The position numbers and the translations under genes are program-made. Below are positions 48,744 to 57,468 of a DNA stretch of 64,000 nucleotides, one piece after another. The DNA lies in contig NZ_JACIJJ010000003.1 of assembly GCF_014199325.1 (NCBI RefSeq), positions 62,001 through 126,000 of the forward strand. Reading direction: 5' to 3'. Under the pieces are notes generated by a model that was given only the letters and a program-made list of their open reading frames with translations, did no database searches and was not told the DNA's origin. The DNA comes from Sphingomonas yantingensis (GTDB lineage: Bacteria; Pseudomonadota; Alphaproteobacteria; Sphingomonadales; Sphingomonadaceae). How positions within the stretch are numbered: position 1 is the stretch's first letter; each line of letters begins with the position of its first letter.

Positions 48744-49282
48744 TGACGAAGACCCCCTCGCCGCTGGTCCGCGGCGCGTTGATGCTCGCCGCACTGGCGG
48801 CACCCGCCGCGGCGACGGCGCAGACCAGTAGCTGCCTTACGCCGCGTGAGGGCGAGGCTGTTCTGCTGTATCTCGCCCCCGACCTGCTCGCTCAGGCGAC
48901 GCGGACCTGCGCGCCGGTGCTGGGCGCCAGCGCCTATCTGCGCCGCAATCCCGACCTCGGCCGCCGCTACATCGATGCGAGCGCCGACGCATGGCCGACT
49001 GCCCGCGCCGGGATTGCCAAGGTCGCTGGTCCCGATGTCGCGCCGCTGCTCGACAGCGCGTTCGCCGCGCCCGCCGTGTCGTCGCTCGTCGCGCCGCTGG
49101 TCGCGCAGGAGATCAAGGCCGCCGACTGCCCACAGATCGACCGCATCCTGTCGCTCGTCGCGCCGCTGCCACCCCAGAACATCGCCGGGATCGCCGTTGC
49201 GTTCCTGCAACTCGCCAACGACCGCGATCGAAAGACGGGCCGCCGCTCGCCCCTGCCGATCTGCGTTAACGGAGCGCGCTGA
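48740..49282 (+). CDS. Hypothetical secreted protein
   Basis: The protein has 180 residues from ATG 48740 in the ATGA overlap with ispDF. Signal peptide: PLVRGALMLAALAAPAAATAQ. The mature part is mostly alpha-helical by composition, with four cysteines (SSCLTPRE, RTCAPV, ADCPQI and PICVNG), which could form two disulfides in the periplasm. No family recognised. Close linkage to ispDF and cinA gives no clear functional hint. Confidence 0.8.
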   Translation: MMTKTPSPLVRGALMLAALAAPAAATAQTSSCLTPREGEAVLLYLAPDLLAQATRTCAPVLGASAYLRRNPDLGRRYIDASADAWPTARAGIAKVAGPDVAPLLDSAFAAPAVSSLVAPLVAQEIKAADCPQIDRILSLVAPLPPQNIAGIAVAFLQLANDRDRKTGRRSPLPICVNGAR

Positions 49283-49287
49283 GCGCC

Positions 49288-49809
49288 ATGGATACCCTGC
49301 TTCCCCCCGAACTCGTCACCCTCGCCCGCCGCGTGGTCGAGGAGAACCGCGCCCGCGGGCGCAGCGTCGCGCTGGCCGAGAGCTGCACCGGCGGCCTCGT
49401 CGCCGCGGCGCTGACCGAGATTCCGGGCTCATCCGACGTGCTCGACGCCGGCTTCGTCACCTATTCGAACGAAGCCAAAATGAAGACGCTGGGCGTCAGC
49501 CTCGACGTGCTCGAAACCTTCGGCGCCGTCTCGATCGCGGTGGCGTGGCGGATGGCGCAGGGGGCACTGGAGAAGTCGGGTGCCGATGTGGCGGTCGCGA
49601 TCACCGGCATCGCCGGGCCGGGCGGCGGCAGCGACAAGAAGCCCGTGGGCACCGTCGTCTTCGCCCGCGCGGTCCGCGGCGCAGACCCGCAGGACGTGCA
49701 CGCCGATTCGCGCGTGTTCGAGAATAACGGCCGCGCCGGTATCCGGCTTCAGGCGGCGTCGTGCGCGCTCGACCTGCTGCTGCCGGACTCGCCCGCGCCC
49801 GAGGCATAG
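49288..49809 (+). CDS. CinA-family nicotinamide-nucleotide amidohydrolase
   Basis: The 173-residue protein is the stand-alone CinA C-terminal domain (PncC type). Motifs: ALAESCTGGLVAAALTEIPGSS, FVTYSNEAK, and AITGIAGPGGGSDKKPVGTV. It deamidates NMN in pyridine nucleotide recycling. It starts five bases after the previous stop. Its last 61 bases are antisense to the 3' end of the COQ10/RatA-like gene. Confidence 0.93.
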   Translation: MDTLLPPELVTLARRVVEENRARGRSVALAESCTGGLVAAALTEIPGSSDVLDAGFVTYSNEAKMKTLGVSLDVLETFGAVSIAVAWRMAQGALEKSGADVAVAITGIAGPGGGSDKKPVGTVVFARAVRGADPQDVHADSRVFENNGRAGIRLQAASCALDLLLPDSPAPEA

Positions 49810-50231
49810 AGCGTCGCTGCGCGCTCCTCGAAGGCGCCGATCATCTTCCTGAGCGCCCGGTCGAAGACTTGGCCCGCCAGCATCTCGAACATCCGGCTCT
49901 TGAACTGGAAATCGACCGCGAAGTCGACGAGGCAGCCGCCCTTGCCGTCGGGGCGGAAGCCCCAGTCGTTGTGGAGGTACTTGAGCGGACCGTCGACATA
50001 TTCGACGCGGATCTTGCTCGGCCGCACCTTCTGCACGCGCGACGTGAAGCTCTCGCGTAGCCCCTTGAAGCCGACGATCATGTCGGCGACCATCTCGGTC
50101 TCGCTGTCCGACCGCACCCGAATCGCGCTGACCCAAGGCAGGAACTCGGCATAGCGGCCGACATCGGCGACCATGTCGTACATCTGCTCGGGGCTGTAGG
50201 GCAGCGCCCGCGTCTCGCTATGCTTGGGCAT
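49749..50231 (-). CDS. COQ10/RatA-like START-domain protein (SRPBCC)
   Basis: The protein has 160 residues with the opening [38 protein letters not shown], and CLVDFAVDFQFKSRMFE. The helix-grip fold binds a hydrophobic ligand. Homologues are ubiquinone-binding COQ10 and the E. coli protein named RatA. In this genus a role in respiratory quinone handling is more likely than a toxin. The last 20 residues are a serine-rich tail lying antisense to cinA. One-base TGATG overlap with lipA. Confidence 0.9.
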   Translation of the reverse strand: MPKHSETRALPYSPEQMYDMVADVGRYAEFLPWVSAIRVRSDSETEMVADMIVGFKGLRESFTSRVQKVRPSKIRVEYVDGPLKYLHNDWGFRPDGKGGCLVDFAVDFQFKSRMFEMLAGQVFDRALRKMIGAFEERAATLYASGAGESGSSRSSAHDAA

Positions 50232-51157
50232 CAGCGGGCGCGCGCGAGCTTCGCCTCGCGATTGGCGCGCAGCCGCTCGAAATCGTCGCCCGCATGATAG
50301 CTCGACCGCGTGAGCGGCGAGGACGCGACGAGGAGGAACCCCTTGGCGCGCGCGATCGCGGCATAGGCGTCGAACGCCTGCGGCGTCACGAAATCCTCGA
50401 CCTTCGCGTGACGCGGCGTCGGCTGAAGATACTGGCCCATCGTCAGGAAATCGACATCGGCAGAGCGCATGTCGTCCATCACCTGATGCACCTCGAGCCG
50501 CTGTTCGCCGAGGCCGAGCATGATGCCCGACTTGGTGAAGATCGACGGATCATGCCGCTTCACGCTCTCGAGCAGGCGCAGCGAGGCATAGTAGCGCGCG
50601 CCCGGCCGGATCGTCGGATAGAGCCGCGGCACGGTCTCGAGGTTGTGGTTGTAGACGTCGGGCCGGGCCGCGACGATCGCCTCGACCGCGGCCTCCGCCT
50701 TGTTGCGGAAGTCAGGGGTCAGGATCTCGATCGTCGTCGTCGGGTTCGACGCGCGGATCGCCTTGATCACCTTGACGAACTGGCTGGCGCCGCCGTCGGG
50801 CAGGTCATCGCGATCGACCGAGGTGACGACGATGTGGTTGAGCCCCATCTGCGCTGCGGCATCGGCGACGTTCTGCGGCTCCATACGGTCGACCGCGCGC
50901 GGCATGCCGGTCTTGACGTTGCAGAAGGCGCAGGCCCGGGTGCAGGTGTCGCCCAGGATCATCACCGTGGCGTGCTTCTTCGACCAGCATTCGCCGATGT
51001 TTGGGCACGCCGCCTCTTCACAGACGGTCGTCAGGCTTTTCGAGCGCATCAGCTCGCGCGTCGCGGCGAACCCGGCCGAGGTCGGGGCCTTGACGCGAAT
51101 CCAGTCGGGCTTGCGCGTGCGGGGCGCGCGGGGTGCGAGCACGGGGCTGTCGGTCAT
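50231..51157 (-). CDS. lipA: Lipoyl synthase
   Basis: The protein has 308 residues from ATG 51157 ([19 protein letters not shown]); a start at 51217 adds 20 residues. Radical SAM cluster CTRACAFC, auxiliary cluster [12 protein letters not shown], and the C-terminal RSSYHAGD serine ligand are present. It inserts sulfur into octanoyl groups to make lipoate for 2-oxoacid dehydrogenases. Divergent from carbonic anhydrase. Confidence 0.98.
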   Translation of the reverse strand: MTDSPVLAPRAPRTRKPDWIRVKAPTSAGFAATRELMRSKSLTTVCEEAACPNIGECWSKKHATVMILGDTCTRACAFCNVKTGMPRAVDRMEPQNVADAAAQMGLNHIVVTSVDRDDLPDGGASQFVKVIKAIRASNPTTTIEILTPDFRNKAEAAVEAIVAARPDVYNHNLETVPRLYPTIRPGARYYASLRLLESVKRHDPSIFTKSGIMLGLGEQRLEVHQVMDDMRSADVDFLTMGQYLQPTPRHAKVEDFVTPQAFDAYAAIARAKGFLLVASSPLTRSSYHAGDDFERLRANREAKLARAR

Positions 51158-51288
51158 CGCGCCCAAATAGAGCCGGACGCCGCCGGAAACAATCGGGCCG
51201 GACACGATTTGACACAAAGCGTTCGTTGCCCGGCAAAACGCCGGTCCCTAGCTAGCGTCCACTCTATTCACCCCTGTCGGGAGGCCAA

Positions 51289-51948
51289 ATGACCTACTTC
51301 AACGACCTGATCGACGGTTATCACCGCTTCCGCACCTCCGACCTGCGCCGCCAGCGTGAGCGTTGGGAGGAATTGCGCGAGAAGCAGGAGCCCAAGGTGA
51401 TGATCATCGCCTGCTCCGACAGCCGCGTCGAGCCGGCGCAGATCTTCGACACGATGCCGGGCGAGATCTTCGTCGTCCGCAACGTCGCCGCGCTGGTGCC
51501 GCCGTGCGAGACGGGCGGCGGGCGCCACGGCGTTTCCGCCGCGCTCGAGTTCGCGGTGACGAAGCTCAAGGTCGAGGAGATCGTCGTCATGGGTCACGGC
51601 GCGTGCGGCGGTTGCGCCGCGGCGCTGTCCAACGTGTTCAAGGACGCCGAGCCCGGCGAGGGCGGCTTCGTCCGCGACTGGGTCAGCATCCTCGACGACG
51701 CGCGCGAGAAGGTGAAAGCGAGCCACGGCGATGGCCCCGACGCCAGCCGCGAGATGGAATATGAGGCGGTCCGCACGTCGATCGCCAATCTCGACACCTT
51801 CCCCTTCGTCCAGAAGGCCAAGGCAGCGGGCGAGCTCAAGGTCCACGGCGCCTATTTCGCGATCATGGACGGCGAACTCCACGTGCTGGGCGAAGACGGC
51901 AAGTTCCACTTCCCGCAGCCGGTGCAGGTCGAAACCGAAAACGCCTGA
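51289..51948 (+). CDS. Beta-class carbonic anhydrase
   Basis: The protein has 219 residues. Zinc ligands are in IIACSDSRVEP and VVMGHGACGGC, and FVVRNVAALVP is conserved. It interconverts CO2 and bicarbonate in the cytoplasm. GGGAGG lies just before the ATG. Upstream, a perfect TTGACA at 51208-51213 lacks a good -10 partner at 17 bases, so the promoter is not settled. A terminator follows at 52037-52075. Confidence 0.95.
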   Translation: MTYFNDLIDGYHRFRTSDLRRQRERWEELREKQEPKVMIIACSDSRVEPAQIFDTMPGEIFVVRNVAALVPPCETGGGRHGVSAALEFAVTKLKVEEIVVMGHGACGGCAAALSNVFKDAEPGEGGFVRDWVSILDDAREKVKASHGDGPDASREMEYEAVRTSIANLDTFPFVQKAKAAGELKVHGAYFAIMDGELHVLGEDGKFHFPQPVQVETENA

Positions 51949-52036
51949 CGGAAAAGGCCGCCGGATGCATTTAGCAATCGGCGGCCCCTGAGTTCCCTCG
52001 CGCCCCTTCCCCCCAAACCCCGGGGGCGCATTCCTG

Positions 52037-52075
52037 AACGGCGTGCCGCCAGAAAGCGGCGCGCCGTTTTTTTTC
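52037..52075 (+). terminator. Rho-independent terminator after carbonic anhydrase
   Basis: AACGGCGTGCCGC (52037-52049) pairs with GCGGCGCGCCGTT (52056-52068) around CAGAAA and is followed by a run of eight Ts. Two further GC-rich inverted repeats without T-runs precede it: GGCCGCCG/CGGCGGCC (51957-51987) and GCGCCCC/GGGGGCGC (about 52000-52029). The T-run reaches the aspS stop on the other strand. Confidence 0.93.
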
Positions 52076-53876
52076 AGGCCGCGGGCTTCGCCCCCGGCGC
52101 CTCGACGATGCGGATGCCCAGCTCGCGAAGCTGCTTGGCGGTGACCGCGGAGGGGGCGTTCATCATCAGGTCCTCGGCCTTCTGCGTCATCGGGAAGGTG
52201 ATGACCTCGCGGATGTTGGGTTCGTCGGCGAGCAGCATGACGATGCGGTCGACGCCCGGTGCAGACCCGCCATGCGGCGGGGCGCCGCACTTGAACGCAT
52301 TGATCATGCCCGAGAAGTTCGCATCGACCTCGGCCTGGGAATAGCCGGCGATCTCGAATGCCTTGTACATGATCTCGGGCTTGTGGTTCCGGATCGCGCC
52401 CGACGACAATTCGACGCCGTTGCAGACGATGTCGTACTGATAGGCAAGGATATCGAGCGGGTCCTTGCTCTCCAGCGCCTCCATCTCGCCCTGCGGCATC
52501 GAGAAGGGATTGTGGCTGAAGTCGACCTTCTTGGCGTCCTCGTCATATTCGAACATCGGGAAGTCGACGATCCAGCAGAACTCGAACCGGTTCTGGTCGA
52601 TCAGATTGAGCTGTTCGGCGACGCGCGTGCGGGCGAGGCCGGCGAGCTTTGCCGCCTGACCTTCCTTGCCCGCGGCGAAAAACACGCCGTCGTTTTCACC
52701 GAGGCCGAGGGCCGCGATCAACTTCGCGGTCGCTTCCTCGCCATGGTTCTTCGCGATCGGGCCGCCGGGGACGCCGTCCTTGATGTTGATGTAGCCGAGG
52801 CCCGAATAGCCCTCGCCCCGCGCCCAGTTGTTCATGTCGTCGAAGAACTTGCGGCTGCCCGCGCCCGCGCCCGGCGCCGGGATCGCGCGAATGACGCTGC
52901 CGCCCTCGACCAGCGATGCGAAGATGCCGAAGCCCGAGCCGTGGAAGTGGTCGGTGACGTCGACGATCTCGATCGGGTTACGCAGGTCAGGCTTGTCGTT
53001 GCCGTACTTCAGCATCGATTCGCGGTAAGGGATGCGCTTGAACGGCAGCGCAGATACGGTGCGGCCCTTGCCCTGCCAGTCGGCGAACTCCTCAAACACG
53101 CCGTGCAGCACCGGCTCAATCGCGGCGAACACGTCCTCCTGCGTGACGAAGCTCATCTCGAAATCGAGCTGGTAGAATTCGCCCGGACTGCGGTCGGCGC
53201 GCGCATCCTCGTCGCGGAAGCAGGGCGCGATCTGGAAATAGCGGTCGAAGCCAGCGACCATCAGCAGCTGCTTGAACATCTGCGGCGCCTGGGGCAGCGC
53301 ATAGAACTTGCCCGGATGGACGCGGCTGGGGACCAGATAGTCGCGCGCACCCTCGGGGCTCGACGCGGTCAGGATCGGCGTCTGGAACTCGGTAAAGCCC
53401 TGATCGATCATCCGCTTGCGAAGCGAGGCGATGACGCTGGCGCGCAGCATGATGTTGGCATGCACCTTCTCACGGCGCAGATCGACGAAGCGATAGCGAA
53501 GGCGGATATCCTCGGGATATTCGTTGTCGCTGGCGACCGGCATCGGCAGGTCGTGGGCCATCGACTGGACCACCGCATCGGTCGCGCGGATCTCGATCGC
53601 GCCGGTGGGCAGGTTGGGGTTCACCGCCTCGGCCGCACGCGCCACCACCTTGCCTGTGATCGTCACCACCGATTCGCTGCGCAGCGATTCGATGACGGCG
53701 AACACCGGGCCGTCGACCTCGGTCACGATCTGGGTGATGCCGTAATGGTCGCGCAGGTCGACGAAGACGAGATCGCCGTGATCGCGCTTCTTGTGCACCC
53801 AGCCCGACAGGCGGACTTCCTGGCCGACATCGGTGTCGCGAAGGGCGCCGCAATGGTGCGTGCGATAGGCGTGCAT
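52074..53876 (-). CDS. aspS: Aspartate-tRNA ligase
   Basis: The protein has 600 residues, bacterial type. The OB-fold anticodon domain ([25 protein letters not shown]), class II motif 2 ([24 protein letters not shown]), the bacterial GAD insertion (about 300-420) and motif 3 ([24 protein letters not shown]) are present. Whether it also charges tRNA-Asn cannot be told from sequence alone here. Divergent from rnd, 100 bases between starts. Confidence 0.97.
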   Translation of the reverse strand: MHAYRTHHCGALRDTDVGQEVRLSGWVHKKRDHGDLVFVDLRDHYGITQIVTEVDGPVFAVIESLRSESVVTITGKVVARAAEAVNPNLPTGAIEIRATDAVVQSMAHDLPMPVASDNEYPEDIRLRYRFVDLRREKVHANIMLRASVIASLRKRMIDQGFTEFQTPILTASSPEGARDYLVPSRVHPGKFYALPQAPQMFKQLLMVAGFDRYFQIAPCFRDEDARADRSPGEFYQLDFEMSFVTQEDVFAAIEPVLHGVFEEFADWQGKGRTVSALPFKRIPYRESMLKYGNDKPDLRNPIEIVDVTDHFHGSGFGIFASLVEGGSVIRAIPAPGAGAGSRKFFDDMNNWARGEGYSGLGYINIKDGVPGGPIAKNHGEEATAKLIAALGLGENDGVFFAAGKEGQAAKLAGLARTRVAEQLNLIDQNRFEFCWIVDFPMFEYDEDAKKVDFSHNPFSMPQGEMEALESKDPLDILAYQYDIVCNGVELSSGAIRNHKPEIMYKAFEIAGYSQAEVDANFSGMINAFKCGAPPHGGSAPGVDRIVMLLADEPNIREVITFPMTQKAEDLMMNAPSAVTAKQLRELGIRIVEAPGAKPAA

Positions 53877-53976
53877 GGTCGTTGCTCTTTCGGTTCAGCG
53901 CGAAACGGGATGGTCGCCGCGCATCCGGTCCCTTCCCCTCTTTGTCAACCCGCGCGACTGGTTCTATGGGGGGGCG

Positions 53977-55182
53977 ATGCACATACACGGACTTATCGAG
54001 GACAATGCCGCCCTCGCCAATCTTTGCACCCGGCTCGCCAATTCGCCCTTCGTCGCGGTGGACACCGAGTTCATGCGCGAGAACAGCTACTGGCCCGAGC
54101 TCTGCCTGATCCAGATCGCGGACGAGAACGAGGCCGCCGCGATCGACCCGATGCAGCCGGGCATCGACCTGAAGCCCCTGCTCGACCTGCTTACCGAGAA
54201 CGAGGAAGTGCTCAAGGTCTTCCACGCCGGCGGGCAGGATATCGAGATCATCTACAACCTCACCGGCAAGACCCCGCACCCACTGTTCGACACGCAGGTG
54301 GCGGCGATGGCGCTGGGTCAGGGCGAACAGATCGGTTACTCGAACCTCGTCGACAGTTATCTGGGCATCACCGTCGACAAGGGCGCGCGCTTCACCGACT
54401 GGTCGCGCCGGCCGCTCGATGCGCGCCAGATCGATTATGCGATCGCCGACGTGACGCATCTGTCGAAAATCTTTCCGCGGATGCTGGACAAGCTGCGCCG
54501 CACCGGCCGCGGCCTGTGGCTGGACGAGGAGATGGAGCGGCTGGCGGACCCCGCCAACTATTTCAACGATCCCGACGAGGCGTGGCAGCGCGTCCGCATC
54601 AACAGCCGCAAGCCCGAGGTGCTCGGCCGGCTGAAGGCGCTGGCCCGTTGGCGTGAGCTCGAGGCGCAGGGCAAGGACCTGCCCCGGGGGCGGATCGTCA
54701 AGGACGAGACGATCGCCGATCTCGCCGCCAATCCGCCCAAACGCCAGGGCGACCTTGCCCGCGTGCGCGGCCTGTCGGCGACCTGGGGCGGCAACGACAT
54801 CGGCGGCCGGCTGATGGCTGCGCTCGAAGCCGCCAAGCCGATGCGCAGCGACGAGCTGCCCGCGCGCGACGACCGCAAGCCCGGCATGGGCAAGGACGGC
54901 GCGCTGGTCGCCGACCTGCTCAAGCTCCTCCTTAAAATCCGCGCCAAGGAGATCAACGTCGCCGCGCGCCTGCTTGCCCGGTCAGACGACCTCGAGGCGC
55001 TGGCGGCGGGGCAGCGCGGCGACCTGGCGGTTCTGAACGGCTGGCGCTACGAACAATTCGGCCGCGATGCGGTGGCGCTGGTCGAGGGGCGGCTGGGCTT
55101 TGCGGTTCGGAACGGCAAGCTCAAGATGACGCGCACCGAAGAGCCGGCCGAGGATGCCGCCGAGGAAGAGGAAGCCGCATGA
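53977..55182 (+). CDS. rnd: Ribonuclease D
   Basis: The protein has 401 residues from ATG 53977 (MHIHGLIEDNAALANL); an earlier in-frame start at 53875 would lie across the aspS start. The DEDD exonuclease motifs appear as FVAVDTEFMREN, VFHAGGQDIEII and YAIADVTHLSKIF. An HRDC domain follows (about 205-285). It trims tRNA 3' ends. Its stop overlaps the next gene's start (ATGA). Confidence 0.95.
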   Translation: MHIHGLIEDNAALANLCTRLANSPFVAVDTEFMRENSYWPELCLIQIADENEAAAIDPMQPGIDLKPLLDLLTENEEVLKVFHAGGQDIEIIYNLTGKTPHPLFDTQVAAMALGQGEQIGYSNLVDSYLGITVDKGARFTDWSRRPLDARQIDYAIADVTHLSKIFPRMLDKLRRTGRGLWLDEEMERLADPANYFNDPDEAWQRVRINSRKPEVLGRLKALARWRELEAQGKDLPRGRIVKDETIADLAANPPKRQGDLARVRGLSATWGGNDIGGRLMAALEAAKPMRSDELPARDDRKPGMGKDGALVADLLKLLLKIRAKEINVAARLLARSDDLEALAAGQRGDLAVLNGWRYEQFGRDAVALVEGRLGFAVRNGKLKMTRTEEPAEDAAEEEEAA

Positions 55183-55469
55183 TCCGCTTCACCCCGATCG
55201 CCCTGCTGGCGCTCGCCGCCTGTACCCAGACACCAGCGCCCGCCACGGCCGATCCGGCGAGCGGCGCGCAGTGCGATGCTACGCCCATTCAGAAGCTGAT
55301 CGGCCAGGCAGGCGACCCGGCCACGGTCGAAAGCGCCAAGGCTGCGTCGGGCGCGCGTACCCTCCGCCGCTACGAAAGCGGCTCGGCGCTGACGATGGAC
55401 TTCCGCCCCGACCGCCTGAATGTCGAGGTCGACGCCGGGGGGAAGATCGTCAAGCTGTCCTGCGGCTGA
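55179..55469 (+). CDS. I78-family peptidase inhibitor, lipoprotein
   Basis: The protein has 96 residues. Lipobox-like signal MIRFTPIALLALAACTQT with Cys near 15. After a short Ala/Pro/Thr linker comes the inhibitor domain: QCDATPIQKLIGQ, ALTMDFRPDRLNVEVD and a final CG; the two cysteines probably form a disulfide. I78 members inhibit serine proteases. It would sit at the membrane and protect envelope proteins. Coupled to rnd by ATGA. Confidence 0.85.
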   Translation: MIRFTPIALLALAACTQTPAPATADPASGAQCDATPIQKLIGQAGDPATVESAKAASGARTLRRYESGSALTMDFRPDRLNVEVDAGGKIVKLSCG

Positions 55470-55473
55470 GGTG

Positions 55474-56049
55474 TCAGATGACGCCGGTGTGCTGGAGGAG
55501 GATCGCGGTGCCGATCCCCGCCAGCACAACGCCGCCGACGATCCCGGCGTAGTTACCCAGATACGGCCCCACCCGCTTGCCCAGCATCACGCCGCCGGTG
55601 GCGACGAGGCAGGTGACTCCGCCGATAACGATGCACGCCACCGCGATGTTGACGTCCATCAACGCCAGCGTGACGCCGACGGCCGCCGCGTCGATGCTGG
55701 TGGCGAGCGCGGTCAGCATCAGCCGGAAATAATTGGTCTCGCTCGCGGCGGGCGCCGCTTCGGCAGCGTCACCACCGCGCAGGCTCTGCACGATCATGTG
55801 CCCGCCGATGACGGCCAGCAGCACGAACGACACCCAGTGGTCCCAGTCGGCGATCCAGTCGTTGACCAGATAACCGAGCAGCCAGCCCGCCGCCGGCGTC
55901 AGCGCCTCGAAGAAGCCGAATACCGCGCCGACGCGCAGCGCGTCGCGCCACCGCGTCCGCGGCGCCTGCGCCCCCTTGCCGAGCGCGGCGGCAAAGGCGT
56001 CGACCGAAAGGCTGGCGCCAAGCGCGCCGAGCGTGAGGATACCGGGCAT
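55474..56049 (-). CDS. mntP: Manganese efflux pump MntP
   Basis: The protein has 191 residues from ATG 56049 (MPGILTLGALGASLSVDAFAAALGKG); the frame is open to 56142, but that region is riboswitch leader. Six membrane helices, with acidic residues inside helices 1 and 4 (SVDAFAAALG and LATSIDAAAVG) as expected for MntP. It exports Mn2+. The upstream leader carries yybP-ykoY riboswitch marks, which supports the assignment. Convergent with the I78 gene, four bases apart. Confidence 0.94.
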   Translation of the reverse strand: MPGILTLGALGASLSVDAFAAALGKGAQAPRTRWRDALRVGAVFGFFEALTPAAGWLLGYLVNDWIADWDHWVSFVLLAVIGGHMIVQSLRGGDAAEAAPAASETNYFRLMLTALATSIDAAAVGVTLALMDVNIAVACIVIGGVTCLVATGGVMLGKRVGPYLGNYAGIVGGVVLAGIGTAILLQHTGVI

Positions 56050-56106
56050 GTGACAAATCCTGGGGGCCGGTGACGAACGACAGCGACCGACCATGGCCCA
56101 AAGCGG

Positions 56107-56228
56107 ACCGGCGCTGCCGTTGGTCTCGTCGGGCGGCCTCAAACCGCTGCTGCCGCCACGATCCGATGGATCGAGCTTGTTGACGACAGCCCCGCTGGTG
56201 CGGGTGACTACTCCCCAAGGTTGCCGGC
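56107..56228 (-). promoter_or_regulatory. yybP-ykoY (Mn2+) riboswitch before mntP
   Basis: On the minus strand the leader reads CTTGGGGAGTAGTC, then a hairpin ACCCGCACCAGCGGG, then GCTGTCGTCAACA, and further on GACGAGACCAACGGC. GGGGAGTAG, CGTCAACA and GAGACC, in this order, are the conserved pieces of the yybP-ykoY Mn2+ sensing RNA. It ends about 60 bases before the mntP ATG. By analogy Mn2+ binding would turn mntP expression on. Confidence 0.8.
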
Positions 56229-56253
56229 CATCTAGGCCAGCTAGGTAATCGGA

Positions 56254-56673
56254 TCAACCCGTTCCGATTGGACCGATCGTCTCGGCAACGCGCTTTTCAA
56301 CCGTCTGGACCTGCCCGCTCTCGCGCCGCATCTCGAACTGGCCGTCCAAATCGAGGAGGCTCCACACGCCCGCCACCGTGTTGCCGTCGCCCGAAAGCGT
56401 GCCGACATAATCGACCGGCGTGCCGTAGCCTTCCGACGCCGCGGGGCCATAGCTCTTCGTGAAATCCACGTTCTGCCCGGCGCGGATCCCGGCGATCGTC
56501 GCCTCGATCACGGGTGCGCCCGTCACCGTGTCGGGCTCGATGACCGTCCCTGTCAGCCGCCCGCCCGTTTCGGTCAGCGTCGCGAGGAACGGCGTCGTCG
56601 GTCCGATCAGGCCCGGATAGCTATAGTCGCCCGACCACTCGCCGGTAAGATCGAGGTTCGCCGTGCCCACCAA
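56254..56673 (-). CDS. Hypothetical beta-rich protein
   Basis: The protein has 139 residues from a TTG at 56673 directly after the previous TGA, or from GTG 56670. There is no signal peptide. It begins LDLTGEWSGDYSYPG and is made of short beta-like stretches rich in G, T and V (GRLTGTVIEPD, YVGTLSGDGNTVAGVWS), recalling a small lipocalin- or avidin-like barrel. I cannot name a family. It is translated right after the M15 peptidase gene. Confidence 0.7.
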   Translation of the reverse strand: MVGTANLDLTGEWSGDYSYPGLIGPTTPFLATLTETGGRLTGTVIEPDTVTGAPVIEATIAGIRAGQNVDFTKSYGPAASEGYGTPVDYVGTLSGDGNTVAGVWSLLDLDGQFEMRRESGQVQTVEKRVAETIGPIGTG

Positions 56674-57468
56674 TCACTCAACGCCCGGGTTCGCCGGAAA
56701 CTTCGCCCGCGCCAAGGCAAAGGTTCGCCGCGCCGGTTCCGCTCCCGCCGCCGCCGCGCTCGTCCCGACCCAGCGCCAGTGCCACGGCTCCCACTTTACC
56801 TGCTGCCTGTTTCCCGCGGGGAAACTCAGTTCGAAGCCATAGCGCGCGGCATTGGCGAGCAGCCACTTGCCCATGTCGCTCGCCGCGAAGCAGGCGTCGG
56901 CGTCCGGGCACCCGCCGCGGTCGCGCGTGCCGAAGTCGATGACATAGCCCGTCGCGTGCTCGCTGTGCCCCGGCGGGGCGGAGGCCCAGGCGCGGTCGGT
57001 GAACCCCTGCGTCCGCCCCGACAGGATGCCGGCGCAGAACGTCCGCTCTTGGAACGCGATACTTCGTTGGCAGGAAACGGCGCGCAGTTTCCCCGCCACG
57101 CGCGGGTCGGCATCAGCCGCGGCGATCAGGCGCTGGAGATCGGGCAGCATCGCCGGATGCACCCGGCACCCGCTGTCGCCGAGCGAGGCGGGTGCGGGGA
57201 CCAGCGCGCTCGCCGGCATCTCGGGATAGGGAAAATGGTTGAGCATTCGCCCGTCCGGCCCCGGCGACACGATGCCGCGCCCGCACAGCGCCATCGGCGG
57301 GCGCGCCGCGGCGACCAGCACCGGCGGCGGCGCGGCAGGCAGCGGCGTCATCGGCGCGGGGGCCGCGACCGTTACCGCGGGTGCGGGCTTCGCCACCGGC
57401 GCGCAGCCGGCGAGCGCGAGCAGCGCCCCCTCCCCGACCAGCGCCGCCCATGCTAGGCGCGGGGCCAT
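56674..57468 (-). CDS. M15-family D,D-carboxypeptidase-type lipoprotein (VanY-like)
   Basis: The protein has 264 residues from ATG 57468. The signal ends in a lipobox (LALAGC, Cys near 22), followed by an Ala/Pro-rich linker. The C-terminal zinc peptidase part has PPGHSEHATGYVIDFG and WEPWHWRWVG, giving the His, Asp and His ligands of M15. It probably trims D-Ala or other wall peptides. Its start codon overlaps that of the rluA-type gene on the other strand (CATG). Confidence 0.88.
   Translation of the reverse strand: MAPRLAWAALVGEGALLALAGCAPVAKPAPAVTVAAPAPMTPLPAAPPPVLVAAARPPMALCGRGIVSPGPDGRMLNHFPYPEMPASALVPAPASLGDSGCRVHPAMLPDLQRLIAAADADPRVAGKLRAVSCQRSIAFQERTFCAGILSGRTQGFTDRAWASAPPGHSEHATGYVIDFGTRDRGGCPDADACFAASDMGKWLLANAARYGFELSFPAGNRQQVKWEPWHWRWVGTSAAAAGAEPARRTFALARAKFPANPGVE

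Noticed and set aside
49749..50231. RatA label taken as a toxin of a toxin-antitoxin pair
   Set aside because: No antitoxin gene adjoins it; the neighbour is lipA, and COQ10-like quinone binding fits the fold and context better.
51208..51240. Sigma70 promoter for carbonic anhydrase from the perfect TTGACA
   Set aside because: No acceptable -10 element at 16-18 bases; kept only as a remark.
52272..54656. 794-codon plus frame antisense to aspS
   Set aside because: Composition (D, R, H and V rich) is typical of the reverse complement of a GC-rich gene; aspS has all class II motifs.
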